Shown in pieces: positions 34,799 to 43,504 of a stretch of DNA of 64,000 nt. The position numbers and the translations under genes are program-made. The notes beneath the pieces are model-generated. The model was not told where the DNA came from and ran no database searches. It saw only the letters and a list, made by a program, of their open reading frames with translations. Positions within the stretch are counted from its first letter, which is position 1. Each line of letters starts with the position of its first letter. This DNA comes from CAXBCP01 sp963974055 (GTDB lineage Bacteria; Pseudomonadota; Alphaproteobacteria; MPNO01; UBA830), in contig CAXBCP010000003.1 of assembly GCA_963974055.1 (NCBI GenBank), positions 186,001 to 250,000 on the forward strand, read 5' to 3'.

Positions 34799-35896
34799 CT
34801 AACCGTCCTCCAGATGAAGCAGAACGGAAATACCCAGGAACAGCGTTATCGCCGCTGGACTCCACGCTGCCATCATCACGGGCAGCTTGGACGACACGCC
34901 CAGCGCGTATACGACGTCCGACAGAAAATACAGCAGGAAGCCTGTACCTATGCCCGATACCAGCAGTACCGCCGCCCCGCCCCGGCGGATGGGGCGCAGG
35001 GAAAAGGTTGCCGCCAGGATAACCACCGCGGCAAGCATGAGCGGCTGCGCAAGATGCGTGTGCCAGTGCAGCATGTGGCGGACTCCGGAAAACCCTGCAT
35101 TTTCGAGCACCTTGATGAACCCCGGCAAAGCCCAGAAAGAAATCGTTTCCGGCGGCGCGAAACTGTCGTTGATATTGCTGATGGTCAGGTCCGTGGGAAG
35201 CCGTCTTACGTCGAATCGCGCCGGCGCCTTGTTGGGCTCTGTCACCACAGCGTCTTCGAAACGCCAGAACCCGTTTTCGAGGGTCGCCGTCTGTGCGTCG
35301 ATACGGCCGACAAAGCGGTCGCCGTCCTGCATCAGGTAAACGATAACCTTTTCGAGGCGGACATCCCGGGTCGAGATGCTCCGGGCATGCAGGATGTAGT
35401 GCCCGTTTCCGGTCGACTGACGGAACCACAGCCCCTGGTTTGCAAGCGCCGACAGGCTCGATTTGCCCCGAATGTGCCGAGCCTCGAGAATTTCGTATTT
35501 GAGGAGCATCGCCGAAGAGAACGGGTTGAAGATCGCAATCTTAAACAGACCGATCAGTATCGCAATTGCTACGGGCGGTGCCAGAAACTGCCAGATCGAG
35601 ACGCCTGCGGCGCGGGCCACGACGAACTCGTGGTAGCGGTTCAGCCGCCAGAACGCGAACATTGCGCCGAGAAGCGCGGAAAACGGAATGATTTTCTCGG
35701 TGATCGTCGGTAATTTAAGCAACGCCATAGGGATGACGGTTTCCAGGCCCGCGCCTTCGCCGCGGGCCGAAACCCGCCGGAAAAGTTCGAGGGTCTCGAA
35801 AAGCATGATGATGGCCAAAAGGCCGATCGTGAACGCCAGAAACGACAACAGAAACTGACGTCCGACATAGGACGAGAATGTGCGGGAAAGTTTCAA
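34799..35896 (-). CDS. lptG: LPS export ABC transporter permease LptG
   Basis: A 365-residue inner-membrane permease of the LptB2FG complex, which extracts lipopolysaccharide from the inner membrane. Six membrane segments in two groups of three flank a periplasmic beta-jellyroll domain (about 120-270). The start is a TTG at 35894-35896 (TTGAAACTTTCC) that overlaps the TGA stop of lptF. No better start exists in the frame. The second of the pair, close to lptD, is LptG by convention. lptF versus lptG identity rests on order. Confidence 0.9.
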   Translation of the reverse strand: MKLSRTFSSYVGRQFLLSFLAFTIGLLAIIMLFETLELFRRVSARGEGAGLETVIPMALLKLPTITEKIIPFSALLGAMFAFWRLNRYHEFVVARAAGVSIWQFLAPPVAIAILIGLFKIAIFNPFSSAMLLKYEILEARHIRGKSSLSALANQGLWFRQSTGNGHYILHARSISTRDVRLEKVIVYLMQDGDRFVGRIDAQTATLENGFWRFEDAVVTEPNKAPARFDVRRLPTDLTISNINDSFAPPETISFWALPGFIKVLENAGFSGVRHMLHWHTHLAQPLMLAAVVILAATFSLRPIRRGGAAVLLVSGIGTGFLLYFLSDVVYALGVSSKLPVMMAAWSPAAITLFLGISVLLHLEDG

Positions 35897-37017
35897 GACG
35901 TCAACACGGTGTCGGCCGTATTCTTTCTGCCCGATCTCGGTTTTCCGGTTGATGCTATTGTCAGGAATATGACGGTCACGATCAGCGGAATGCCATACAT
36001 TACGAGTTCGATGACGGGTGTTTTTTCGCCGATGCTTTTTCCCGCAAGCACGATTACCTGAACCGTCGTTACGATGCATACAGCCGTAAAAATACGCAGG
36101 AACTGGCCTCGTCGGTTAAAGTCGCCGCCGAGCAGAAGGGCGAGGGCGATCGCCGTGTATGCGAGGTACAATAACGGCGAAGACAGACGGAATACGCCTT
36201 CCATGCGCAGCTTTCGGTAATTGTATATTTTGTGCTCCTGGTCGGACGGAAAAAACAGTTCATGGAGAAAGCGTTCGCGGGGTTCGCGCCACAAATCGAT
36301 ATCCGATTTGTTCAACGCGCTGAGATCGAATGTGTACCGATCGAAATAGAGCAGGGACAGCCGGCCGTCGTCTTCGCCGACTTCCTGCCGGTTCCCGTTG
36401 GCCATAACGACGCGAGGACCGTTTTCGCTCGAAACGATCGCGCCTCGTTCCGCCATCATGGTAATCGGTTTGTCCGGCGACCGCTCGTCGTGGATGATGA
36501 TCCCGTACAGTTCGCCGCTTTCGCTTCGTTCGCGAACAAAGACGGTGATGCCTTCCATCACCGGGTTGAAGACGCCTTCCTGAAGGAAAAGAGACGACAG
36601 CTCGCTTCGGAATTCGCGCTGCAGGTCTTTGAATTCCCGGAATGTCGAGGGCATAAGATAGAGCGAATTGAGATAGCCGAGCGCCATCACAACGGTAGCG
36701 AGGACGATGGCGGGCCGCCCGATCGTTAAAGGACTCAGCCCACTCGCACGGAGCACGACGATCTCGCTGTCGTTCAGCATCTTGGTATAGGTAAACATGA
36801 CCGCAGCAAAAACCGCGATTGGACCGATCAGGGAGAGGAACGACGGCAGGAGCAGGAGTGTAAAGGTCACGAAGGTCATTACCGACAGACCGGTATTGAC
36901 GATCATCTCAACAAACCGCAGCGACTGCGTCAGCCAGACGATGCATGTCAGGCTTGCCGCAACCACGACGGTCCACCAGACGAGTTGTCGAAACATATAG
37001 CGGTGCAGCTGTCCCAT
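35893..37017 (-). CDS. lptF: LPS export ABC transporter permease LptF
   Basis: A 374-residue permease and partner of LptG. The first membrane group (MFRQLVWWTVVVAASLTCIVWLTQSLRF), the motif TYTKMLNDSEIVVLRASGLSP of the coupling region and a final three-helix group are typical. The ATG is at 37015-37017 and its stop overlaps the lptG TTG. It is the first gene of the operon. A good promoter lies about 280 bases upstream, which would give a long untranslated leader. Confidence 0.92.
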   Translation of the reverse strand: MGQLHRYMFRQLVWWTVVVAASLTCIVWLTQSLRFVEMIVNTGLSVMTFVTFTLLLLPSFLSLIGPIAVFAAVMFTYTKMLNDSEIVVLRASGLSPLTIGRPAIVLATVVMALGYLNSLYLMPSTFREFKDLQREFRSELSSLFLQEGVFNPVMEGITVFVRERSESGELYGIIIHDERSPDKPITMMAERGAIVSSENGPRVVMANGNRQEVGEDDGRLSLLYFDRYTFDLSALNKSDIDLWREPRERFLHELFFPSDQEHKIYNYRKLRMEGVFRLSSPLLYLAYTAIALALLLGGDFNRRGQFLRIFTAVCIVTTVQVIVLAGKSIGEKTPVIELVMYGIPLIVTVIFLTIASTGKPRSGRKNTADTVLTS

Positions 37018-37295
37018 GGGAGCACTATAGGTTCTTGGGATTCGACTGTCACAGCCGAATTTACGAGTTATTACAGTTGATTACGCAGAAATCGCGATGC
37101 AGGTCCCCGGGCGATTCACCTAGGCGCGGTATTCGCGATCATCATAGCCGGGGAAAGGTCATGAATTCGGAATTATCAATTTGGCGTCGTTGAACCGGAC
37201 GGGCGAGGACTTTCGCGGTGCGAATTGCAGGGAGATGGTCCGTTCGATCGCTTCGATCGGAACGTGAATCCGGACCTAGTTCCCGCCGCTTGTAT

Positions 37296-37324
37296 ATAAT
37301 ATAATTTACGAACGGCCTTTTCAA
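37296..37324 (-). promoter_or_regulatory. Predicted promoter of the lptF-rsmA operon
   Basis: On the minus strand TTGAAA (37319-37324) and TATTAT (37296-37301) are exactly 17 bases apart. Each matches five of six consensus bases. The predicted transcript starts near 37290, giving a leader of about 270 bases before lptF. Confidence 0.55.
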
Positions 37325-37475
37325 TCCGCGGGTAGGCGGCAATCAGAAACCCGGCATGGTCGACATGCCGCGTAATCCCGTAACGGGCAACTCCTCCGAA
37401 TTTGCCGTTTTCCGTTGCCGCCAATGGCCTGCTCAGTGCGGCTGAGCCGGTAAACCGTGAATAAGATTTTCACGT

Positions 37476-37504
37476 TTGACCCAATGCTTGTTACATTCCT
37501 ACTA
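37476..37504 (+). promoter_or_regulatory. Possible promoter of pepA
   Basis: TTGACC (37476-37481) is followed after 17 bases by CTACTA (37499-37504). The -35 box is good and the -10 box is poor. The ATG of pepA is 53 bases further on. Confidence 0.35.
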
Positions 37505-37556
37505 ACGGGTGGCGAATGCCTTTCCACCCTTCATGCATACCTGCCGGAGTTTCAGA

Positions 37557-39056
37557 ATGAAAATCAGTTTTGCCGCCCCCTCCCTGCCGCGCAGCGGAGC
37601 GCTTGTCGTCGGCGTCCTTTCGGGAGGCGAAATGCTCGCCACCGCCCAACGTGTCGACAAGGCGTCCAACGGCGCGCTGGCGCGTGCGATCGGCGCGAGC
37701 CGCTTCAAGGGCGAGAGCGGACAGTCCCTGACCGTGATGGTGCCGGCCGGGGTCGGCGCCGACAGGGTCGTTCTGATGGGGCTCGGCGAAGCGGGGAAGT
37801 TCGACGACCTCGCCGCGCAGGCGCTTGGTGGCAACGTCTACAAGGCGGTGTCCGGCACGGGCGACAAGGCAGCCGTGCTTGCGATCGATCCGGTGAAGGG
37901 ATCCGGGCTGAAGGTATCCGAAATTTCGGCAAACGCCGCTTTCGGCGCGTTGCTGGGTTCCTACCGGTTCGACAAGTACCGGACGAAGGAGAAAGCCGAC
38001 GCGAAGCCGAGCCTTCGGACCCTGACGGTTTCGTCCCGCGATTCCGCCGAGGCAAAAAAGACCTTCGGGCCGCTTGAAAGGATCGCCGACGGTGTTTTCT
38101 TTACCCGCGATCTCGTTTCCGAGCCCGCCAACGTGATCTATCCGGTTACGCTGGCGCGCCAGGCCAAGACGCTTGAAAAGCTCGGCGTCAAAATCCAGGT
38201 GCTGGACGAAAAACAGATGGCCAAGCTCGGCATGGGGGCGCTTCTCGGTGTCGCGCAGGGATCGGCGCAAAAACCGCGCCTGGTGATCATGCGTTGGGAC
38301 GGCGCGCCGAGGGCCAAGAGCAAGGCGCCGATCGCCTTCGTCGGTAAGGGCGTGACCTTCGATACCGGCGGCATCTCGATCAAGCCTGCCGCAGGCATGG
38401 AAGACATGAAATGGGATATGGGCGGTTCCGGCGTCGTGATCGGTCTGATGAAAGCGCTTGCCGGGCGAAAGGCCAGGGTCAACGCGGTCGGTATCGTCGG
38501 GCTGGTCGAAAACATGCCGTCATCGACCGCGCAGCGGCCGGGCGATGTCGTCACCACCATGTCGGGGCAGACCGTAGAGGTCATCAATACCGACGCGGAA
38601 GGCCGTCTCGTCCTTGCCGATGCCATGTGGTACTGCCAGGAACGGTTCAAGCCGCACACGATGATCGATCTGGCAACCCTGACCGGAGCGATTCTCGTAT
38701 CGCTGGGCAATGAAAACGCGGGCCTGTTCTCGAACGACGATGAAATCTGCGATCGGCTGACCGGCGCCGGCAAGGCGGTGGCCGAACCGGTCTGGCGCAT
38801 GCCGCTCGGGGAAGCCTATGACAAGCTGATAAATTCCGATATTGCGGACATGAAAAATATCGGCGGTCGTTGGGGCGGCTCAATCACCGCGGCACAATTC
38901 CTGCAGCGATATGTCAAAGACGGCGTCAAATGGGCCCATCTCGACATCGCCGGTGTGACCTGGTCGGGCAAGGACAAGCCGACCGTGCCCAAGGGCGGCA
39001 CCGCGTTCGGCGTGCGCCTGCTCGACCGTCTGGTGGCGGATCACTACGAAGGCTGA
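37557..39056 (+). CDS. pepA: Leucyl aminopeptidase
   Basis: A 499-residue M17 metallopeptidase that removes N-terminal residues from peptides. Two-metal ligands and catalytic residues are visible: Lys264, Asp269, Lys276, Asp287, and Asp346, Glu348 and Arg350 in the signature NTDAEGRL. The ATG at 37557 has GGAG 8 bases upstream and begins MKISFAAP, as in relatives. An in-frame ATG 48 bases earlier would add residues with no homology. holC follows 10 bases after the stop, a pairing also seen in E. coli. Confidence 0.96.
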   Translation: MKISFAAPSLPRSGALVVGVLSGGEMLATAQRVDKASNGALARAIGASRFKGESGQSLTVMVPAGVGADRVVLMGLGEAGKFDDLAAQALGGNVYKAVSGTGDKAAVLAIDPVKGSGLKVSEISANAAFGALLGSYRFDKYRTKEKADAKPSLRTLTVSSRDSAEAKKTFGPLERIADGVFFTRDLVSEPANVIYPVTLARQAKTLEKLGVKIQVLDEKQMAKLGMGALLGVAQGSAQKPRLVIMRWDGAPRAKSKAPIAFVGKGVTFDTGGISIKPAAGMEDMKWDMGGSGVVIGLMKALAGRKARVNAVGIVGLVENMPSSTAQRPGDVVTTMSGQTVEVINTDAEGRLVLADAMWYCQERFKPHTMIDLATLTGAILVSLGNENAGLFSNDDEICDRLTGAGKAVAEPVWRMPLGEAYDKLINSDIADMKNIGGRWGGSITAAQFLQRYVKDGVKWAHLDIAGVTWSGKDKPTVPKGGTAFGVRLLDRLVADHYEG

Positions 39057-39066
39057 TATCGCGGTC

Positions 39067-39516
39067 ATGACCGAAATCAGCTTTTATCACCTGCTCCATA
39101 CGCCGCTTGAACGGGCGTTGCCGAAACTGGTGGAAAAGGTCCTCGAAAGCGGCGCGAGGGCGGTTATCCGCACCGGATCGGCGGAGCGGGCGGAGGCTCT
39201 GAGCAGCGTTCTGTGGACCTACGATCAGGATTCGTTCGTGCCGCACGGCACGGCGCGGGACGGCAATGCCGCGCAGCAGCCTGTCTGGATCACGCCGGAT
39301 GACGAAAACCCGAACGGTGCCGATATTCTGGTGCTTACCGACGGTGCGGTATCCGGCGAAATCGCCGGATACCGGCGATGCCTCGAGATGTTCGACGGGC
39401 GCGACGAAGACGCGGTGGCCGGGGCGCGTGAGCGCTGGACCGGGTACAAGGCCGCCGATCACGAGCTTACCTATTGGCAGCAAACCGAGCGGGGCGGTTG
39501 GGAGAAAAAAGCCTGA
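39067..39516 (+). CDS. holC: DNA polymerase III chi subunit
   Basis: A 149-residue HolC. The N-terminus EISFYHLLHTPLERALPKLVEKVL, the DSFVPHG motif and PVWITPDDENPNGADILVLTDGA are diagnostic. Chi links the clamp loader to single-stranded DNA-binding protein. It lies 10 bases after pepA, on the same transcript. A small hairpin follows in the gap to ndk. Confidence 0.93.
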   Translation: MTEISFYHLLHTPLERALPKLVEKVLESGARAVIRTGSAERAEALSSVLWTYDQDSFVPHGTARDGNAAQQPVWITPDDENPNGADILVLTDGAVSGEIAGYRRCLEMFDGRDEDAVAGARERWTGYKAADHELTYWQQTERGGWEKKA

Positions 39517-39552
39517 TTGCCTGGCGTTTGAGAGGGCTGGCAGGAAAAGGCG

Positions 39553-39568
39553 TTTCGCATCTGCGAAA
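39553..39568. repeat. Short intergenic palindrome (hairpin type A)
   Basis: TTTCGCATCTGCGAAA forms a perfect 7-bp hairpin with a 2-base loop between holC and ndk. It resembles the hairpin at 49150-49165, with paired base changes. There is no T-run, so it is not a typical terminator. Confidence 0.5.
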
Positions 39569-39639
39569 TGAATCGGTTGCCCCCTAATCGTGAAGCGTCT
39601 ATAAGGCCGCCGAATTCACGAACAGGAGCCCTTGCCCCA

Positions 39640-40062
39640 ATGGCAATCGAACGTACGCTTTCTATCATCAAGCCCGACGCAACTCGGCGCAATCTCACCG
39701 GCGCGATCGTCGCACGTTTCGAAGAGGCCGGCCTGCGCGTCGTCGCTCAGCGGCGCATACGGCTGTCATCCGATCAGGCCCGGCAGTTTTACGCCGTTCA
39801 CAGCGAACGCGCGTTTTTCGACGATCTGTGCGCCTTCATGACCTCCGGCCCCGTGGTCGTGCAGGTCCTGGAGGGTGAAGACGCCATCGCCAAGAACCGC
39901 GAAGTAATGGGCGCGACCAACCCGGCGAATGCCGACGAAGGCACGATCCGCCGCGATTTCGGCGAATCGGTCGAAGCCAATTCCGCTCACGGCTCCGACG
40001 CGCCCGAGACTGCCGCCCAGGAAATCGCATTTTTCTTTGCCGAGATCGATATCGTCGGCTGA
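39640..40062 (+). CDS. ndk: Nucleoside diphosphate kinase
   Basis: A 140-residue enzyme that keeps nucleoside triphosphates in balance. The active-site His117 lies in NSAHGSD and the N-terminal ERTLSIIKPDATRRN is standard. The ATG at 39640 has AGGAG 10 bases upstream. The in-frame extension from 39568 has no support. A strong bidirectional terminator follows. Confidence 0.97.
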   Translation: MAIERTLSIIKPDATRRNLTGAIVARFEEAGLRVVAQRRIRLSSDQARQFYAVHSERAFFDDLCAFMTSGPVVVQVLEGEDAIAKNREVMGATNPANADEGTIRRDFGESVEANSAHGSDAPETAAQEIAFFFAEIDIVG

Positions 40063-40083
40063 TTAGTCGCCGGCATTTCACAG

Positions 40084-40114
40084 AAAAAGGGCGGGTCAAT
40101 GACCCGCCCTTTTT
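40084..40114. terminator. Bidirectional Rho-independent terminator
   Basis: A perfect 14-bp stem (40084-40097 with 40101-40114) around a 3-base loop has A-rich and T-rich flanks. It can end both ndk (plus) and the small cytochrome oxidase gene (minus). Confidence 0.9.
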
Positions 40115-40170
40115 CCGTTTTCAGTACCCACCGGCATAGCGTGCCGATACGTTCTCCCGGTCAATAAAAC

Positions 40171-40299
40171 CTATACGAGCGTCAGCGCCATAATTCCGAC
40201 AATGGCGATCACCGTGACGGTGCCGATGAATATCATCTTGGCAAAACCCGCCCATTCCTGTTGATGGCGGGCAATTTCTTTTTCCATATCTAGGGCCAT
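40171..40299 (-). CDS. aa3-type cytochrome c oxidase subunit IV-like small protein (42 aa)
   Basis: A 42-residue membrane peptide too short for most gene finders. Its N-half is charged (MALDMEKEIARHQQEW) and ends in AGFAKMIFIGT. The rest is one membrane helix (VTVIAIVGIMALTLV). This layout, with WxGFxK before the helix, matches the alphaproteobacterial aa3-oxidase subunit IV family (COX4_pro_2). AGGAG lies about 10 bases before the ATG. The other oxidase genes are not in the window, so it is encoded away from them. It shares the terminator with ndk. Confidence 0.75.
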   Translation of the reverse strand: MALDMEKEIARHQQEWAGFAKMIFIGTVTVIAIVGIMALTLV

Positions 40300-40395
40300 C
40301 TGGCTCGTGCTCCTGTAAGTTCGGATGATCTGTATAATTCGGGCGTCAGATATAGCGCGGATTGGCGCCCGGGTGAAGACGCTTGGCGGCGCCGG

Positions 40396-41055
40396 TCAGG
40401 ACCGGCCGTCGTCTGGGTTGAGCCATATGCCGTCCGGGCCCCTGGCATCGCGAATTTCGACCGTTTCGCCGACGATCGATGTCCGACCGCCGGCGACCAG
40501 GCGCAGCGCCTGCGGATAGCAGCGATGTTCGGCCGCCAGCACACGGGCGGCGAGCGTTCCGGAATCGTCGCCCGGCTGAACCGGCACCGCCGCCTGGACG
40601 ATAATCGGGCCGGCATCCATGGCGGGGCGGACAAAATGTACCGTGCAGCCGGTGAAGCGGACCCCGTCTTCGAGTACCCGTTCATGGGTATGGAGTCCCT
40701 TGTAGGACGGCAGCAGGGAAGGATGGATGTTTATCATCCGGTCGAACCAGCGTTCCACGAACGCGGCCGTCAGCAGCCGCATGAAGCCGGCAAGGCAGAC
40801 AAGTTCGACGCCTGCAGAGACCAGTTCGGCGTGCAGGGCATCCTCGAACGGCGCTCTTCCTTCGAAATTCCTGTGGTCGATGGCCGTCGTCGCGATACCG
40901 GCCTCGGCCGCCCGCTCGAGCCCGCCTGCCTCCGGCGCGTTCGAAATGACGCGCACGATTTCGGCCGGATAGGCGGGGTCCTTCGCCGCGTCGATCAGCG
41001 CCTGCATGTTGGATCCGCGGCCCGAGATCAGGACTGCCGTTTTTACCCGCGCCAT
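40396..41055 (-). CDS. purN: Phosphoribosylglycinamide formyltransferase
   Basis: A 219-residue enzyme of purine synthesis that transfers a formyl group from 10-formyltetrahydrofolate to GAR. LISGRGSNMQAL at the N-terminus, INIHPSLLPSYKG and the following TGCTVHFV are the active-site segments. The ATG at 41053-41055 lies 13 bases inside the end of purM, so the two genes overlap and are coupled. Confidence 0.95.
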   Translation of the reverse strand: MARVKTAVLISGRGSNMQALIDAAKDPAYPAEIVRVISNAPEAGGLERAAEAGIATTAIDHRNFEGRAPFEDALHAELVSAGVELVCLAGFMRLLTAAFVERWFDRMINIHPSLLPSYKGLHTHERVLEDGVRFTGCTVHFVRPAMDAGPIIVQAAVPVQPGDDSGTLAARVLAAEHRCYPQALRLVAGGRTSIVGETVEIRDARGPDGIWLNPDDGRS

Positions 41056-42161
41056 GCGGTCTCCAGACCGGGCAGGAGAACGGGCTCGCCGCCATCGCGC
41101 GGGACGATCTCGCCAATCCGGAAGACTTCTTCGCCGTTTGAAGACAACAGCTCCTGCGCCGCATCGGCCGCCGCGGCATCGACGATGACGACCATGCCGA
41201 TACCGCAATTGAAGGTGCGGGCCATTTCGTCCGGGGCGACGCCGCCGGTTGACATCAGCCACGGGAACACCGGCGGGAGGGACCAGGTTTGCGGATCTAT
41301 GCGCGCCGCCATTCCGTCGGGCAGGATACGGGGTACGTTTTCCGTCAAGCCGCCTCCCGTGATGTGTGCGAATGCCTTTGCCACCCCCGTTTTGTGTAGG
41401 GCGAGACAGGATTTCACATAAATCCGGGTGGGGGTTAGCAGGGCCTCACCCCAGGTTATTTGGCCGGTAATGCCGTCCCCGAAGGGGGCGCTGTCTGCGT
41501 AATCCAGACCCTGCTGGCCGAGCACATGGCGGACCAGCGAAAACCCGTTGGAGTGAATTCCCGACGACGCGAGCCCGAGGATAACGTCGCCGGGCGCAAT
41601 GTCGCCCCGTGGCAACAGCTTGCCCCGTTCGGCCGCGCCCACAGAGAATCCGGCAAGGTCGTAATCCCCGTCGCCGTACATGCCCGGCATTTCCGCCGTC
41701 TCGCCGCCGATAAGCGCGCATCCGGCCTGGCGGCAGCCTTCGGCAATGCCACTGACCACATCGGCCGCCGCGGCAGGTTCGAGACGGCCCGTCGCGAAAT
41801 AATCGAGAAAGAACAGCGGTTCTGCGCCCTGGACCACGAGATCGTTCACGCACATCGCGACAAGATCGATTCCGACCGTATCGTGACGTCCGCTATCGAT
41901 GGCGATCTTCAGCTTTGTGCCGACGCCGTCCGTGGCGGCGACGAGGACCGGATCGACATATCCTGCCGCCCTGGGATCGAACAGGCCGCCGAAGCCGCCG
42001 AGCGCCCCCATCACGCCTGCACGGTCGGTCGACCGGGAGAGCGGTTTTATGCGTTCGACAAGCTCCGCACCGGCATCGATATCGACGCCCGAATCTTTGT
42101 AGCTGGGACCGTTAATGACTGCGCCACCTTGATTGAAAATGTTAGACTGACCAGATGACAC
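41043..42161 (-). CDS. purM: Phosphoribosylformylglycinamidine cyclo-ligase (AIR synthetase)
   Basis: A 372-residue enzyme that closes the imidazole ring in purine synthesis. YKDSGVDIDAG at the N-terminus, VAATDGVGTKLKIA, LIGGETAEMPGMY and ITGGGLTENVPR are signatures. GTG at 42159-42161 is chosen because AGGTGG lies 6 bases upstream. Another GTG four codons earlier (42173) is possible. The 3' end overlaps purN by 13 bases. It diverges from the DUF2066 gene with almost no spacer. Confidence 0.95.
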   Translation of the reverse strand: MSSGQSNIFNQGGAVINGPSYKDSGVDIDAGAELVERIKPLSRSTDRAGVMGALGGFGGLFDPRAAGYVDPVLVAATDGVGTKLKIAIDSGRHDTVGIDLVAMCVNDLVVQGAEPLFFLDYFATGRLEPAAAADVVSGIAEGCRQAGCALIGGETAEMPGMYGDGDYDLAGFSVGAAERGKLLPRGDIAPGDVILGLASSGIHSNGFSLVRHVLGQQGLDYADSAPFGDGITGQITWGEALLTPTRIYVKSCLALHKTGVAKAFAHITGGGLTENVPRILPDGMAARIDPQTWSLPPVFPWLMSTGGVAPDEMARTFNCGIGMVVIVDAAAADAAQELLSSNGEEVFRIGEIVPRDGGEPVLLPGLETAWRG

Positions 42162-42208
42162 ACATAATACCACCTGTCATGCGCAGGATAGCCATTGCGG
42201 AACCTAAA

Positions 42209-43504
42209 ATGAACGCCGTCTGTCGAATCTCTTGGCGAATTTTCGGGCAGTTCCTCGGACAATGCGCGGGGCGGACCTTTGCACGGGGTGCCGTCGGGTT
42301 CTCCGTCGCCGCGATGACGGCGATTCCGGGGGCGCATGCGCAGGTCGAAAACGTCTATACGGTGGCCGGTGTCGCTGTCGACCGGACGGCCGAAACCGCT
42401 TCGATCGCGCGGGAACAGGCCATCGCTGCGGGCCACCGGCAGGCTTTCGACCGGTTGCTGGCGCGGATCGTACCCGCCGTTCAGCGGGCCCGTCTTCCGG
42501 CGGTCGTGCAGCGCGATATCGTGCCCCTGGTGCTCAGTTTCGAAATCGAGGAGGAAAAACGGTCTTCCGTCCGCTACCTGGGCAAGCTGACCTTTCGCTT
42601 CCGCCGGATGGACGTTCGCGGTTTTCTGCAGGCGAACGGTGTCGGATTTGCGGAAACGCGCTCGAAGCCGGTCCTTTTGCTTCCGGTCTTCGAATTCGCC
42701 GGCGCGAAACTGCTGTGGGACGACCCAAACCCGTGGTTCGCAGCCTGGAACGACATCCCGCCATCGGACGGTCTCGTGCCGGTCCGTCTCCCGGTTGGCG
42801 ATCTTGCAGATGTCCGGGACATAAGCGCCGAACAGGCCGCCGCGGGCGTCGAGGAACAGTTCTCCCTGATTGCAGAGCGCTACGGCGCCAGCGCCGTGCT
42901 TGTCGCCCAGGCGTCGCAGGGTGTCGATGCCGCGACGGGCGACCGCGTTCTGAATGTCAGCACACGCTATTTCGGCGGGACGTCGGCCAACCGTACCAGC
43001 GTGCGCAGTTTCGTCTATGGCGAAGCGGATACCGACGAGGCGGTGATCGCCCGGGCCGCTCAGGAAATCGCCGTACAGATCGAAGAGGACTGGAAGCAGG
43101 AAAACCTGATCCGGTTCGACAACCTGAACAGTCTGGTCGCCGATATCGCGTTGTCCGAACTGCGCCAGTGGGTGGAGATGCGGGAGCGGCTGCGCAAAAT
43201 TGCGTTTATACAGCACTGGCAGCTTGTCGCCGTGTCGCGGCGCAAGGCGTCGGTACGCCTGACCTATTACGGCGACCCGGAACAACTCCGTATTGCGCTG
43301 GTCCAGCGCGACCTCGTGCTCGAGCAGGGCGCGGTGAACTGGTCGCTTCGCGAACTGCGTGAAACGCGCTCTGAGCCGGCGCCGGAGTCTGTGCCCGATT
43401 CTGGACCGGAGTCCGGGCAGGAATTTGGGGGCGCGCCGGAATCCGCACCCGATACGATCCCGGCCGTTCCCGCAGAAATACCGCCGACGGACCCGGCCCG
43501 GTGA
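42209..43504 (+). CDS. DUF2066-family exported protein
   Basis: A 431-residue protein with a long signal peptide (cleavage near AHAQ, residue 44). The segment ENVYTVAGVAVDRTAETASIAREQAIAAGHRQAFDRL is the start of the DUF2066 domain. The end is low-complexity and rich in Pro, Glu and Ser (from about residue 390). Function not known. ATG at 42209 is chosen because GGAA precedes it and the signal peptide is sensible. ATGs at 42155 and 42179 overlap the purM start. The stop overlaps the next gene by 4 bases (GTGA). It opens a coupled three-gene set. Confidence 0.8.
   Translation: MNAVCRISWRIFGQFLGQCAGRTFARGAVGFSVAAMTAIPGAHAQVENVYTVAGVAVDRTAETASIAREQAIAAGHRQAFDRLLARIVPAVQRARLPAVVQRDIVPLVLSFEIEEEKRSSVRYLGKLTFRFRRMDVRGFLQANGVGFAETRSKPVLLLPVFEFAGAKLLWDDPNPWFAAWNDIPPSDGLVPVRLPVGDLADVRDISAEQAAAGVEEQFSLIAERYGASAVLVAQASQGVDAATGDRVLNVSTRYFGGTSANRTSVRSFVYGEADTDEAVIARAAQEIAVQIEEDWKQENLIRFDNLNSLVADIALSELRQWVEMRERLRKIAFIQHWQLVAVSRRKASVRLTYYGDPEQLRIALVQRDLVLEQGAVNWSLRELRETRSEPAPESVPDSGPESGQEFGGAPESAPDTIPAVPAEIPPTDPAR

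Larger units (their letters stand above)
37018..37556. other. Divergent intergenic region between lptF and pepA
   Basis: About 540 bases of lower GC content than the genes, with promoters for both directions. Short frames on the minus strand (37142-37342 and 37176-37424) lack ribosome sites and family likeness and were not called. An imperfect inverted repeat (CGTTCGATCG / CGATCGGAACG) lies near 37241-37264, within the predicted lptF leader. No RNA gene was recognised. Confidence 0.6.

Noticed and set aside
37142..37424. Two short minus-strand frames (66 and 82 codons) before lptF
   Set aside because: There is no ribosome site and no recognisable family, and they overlap the predicted promoter.
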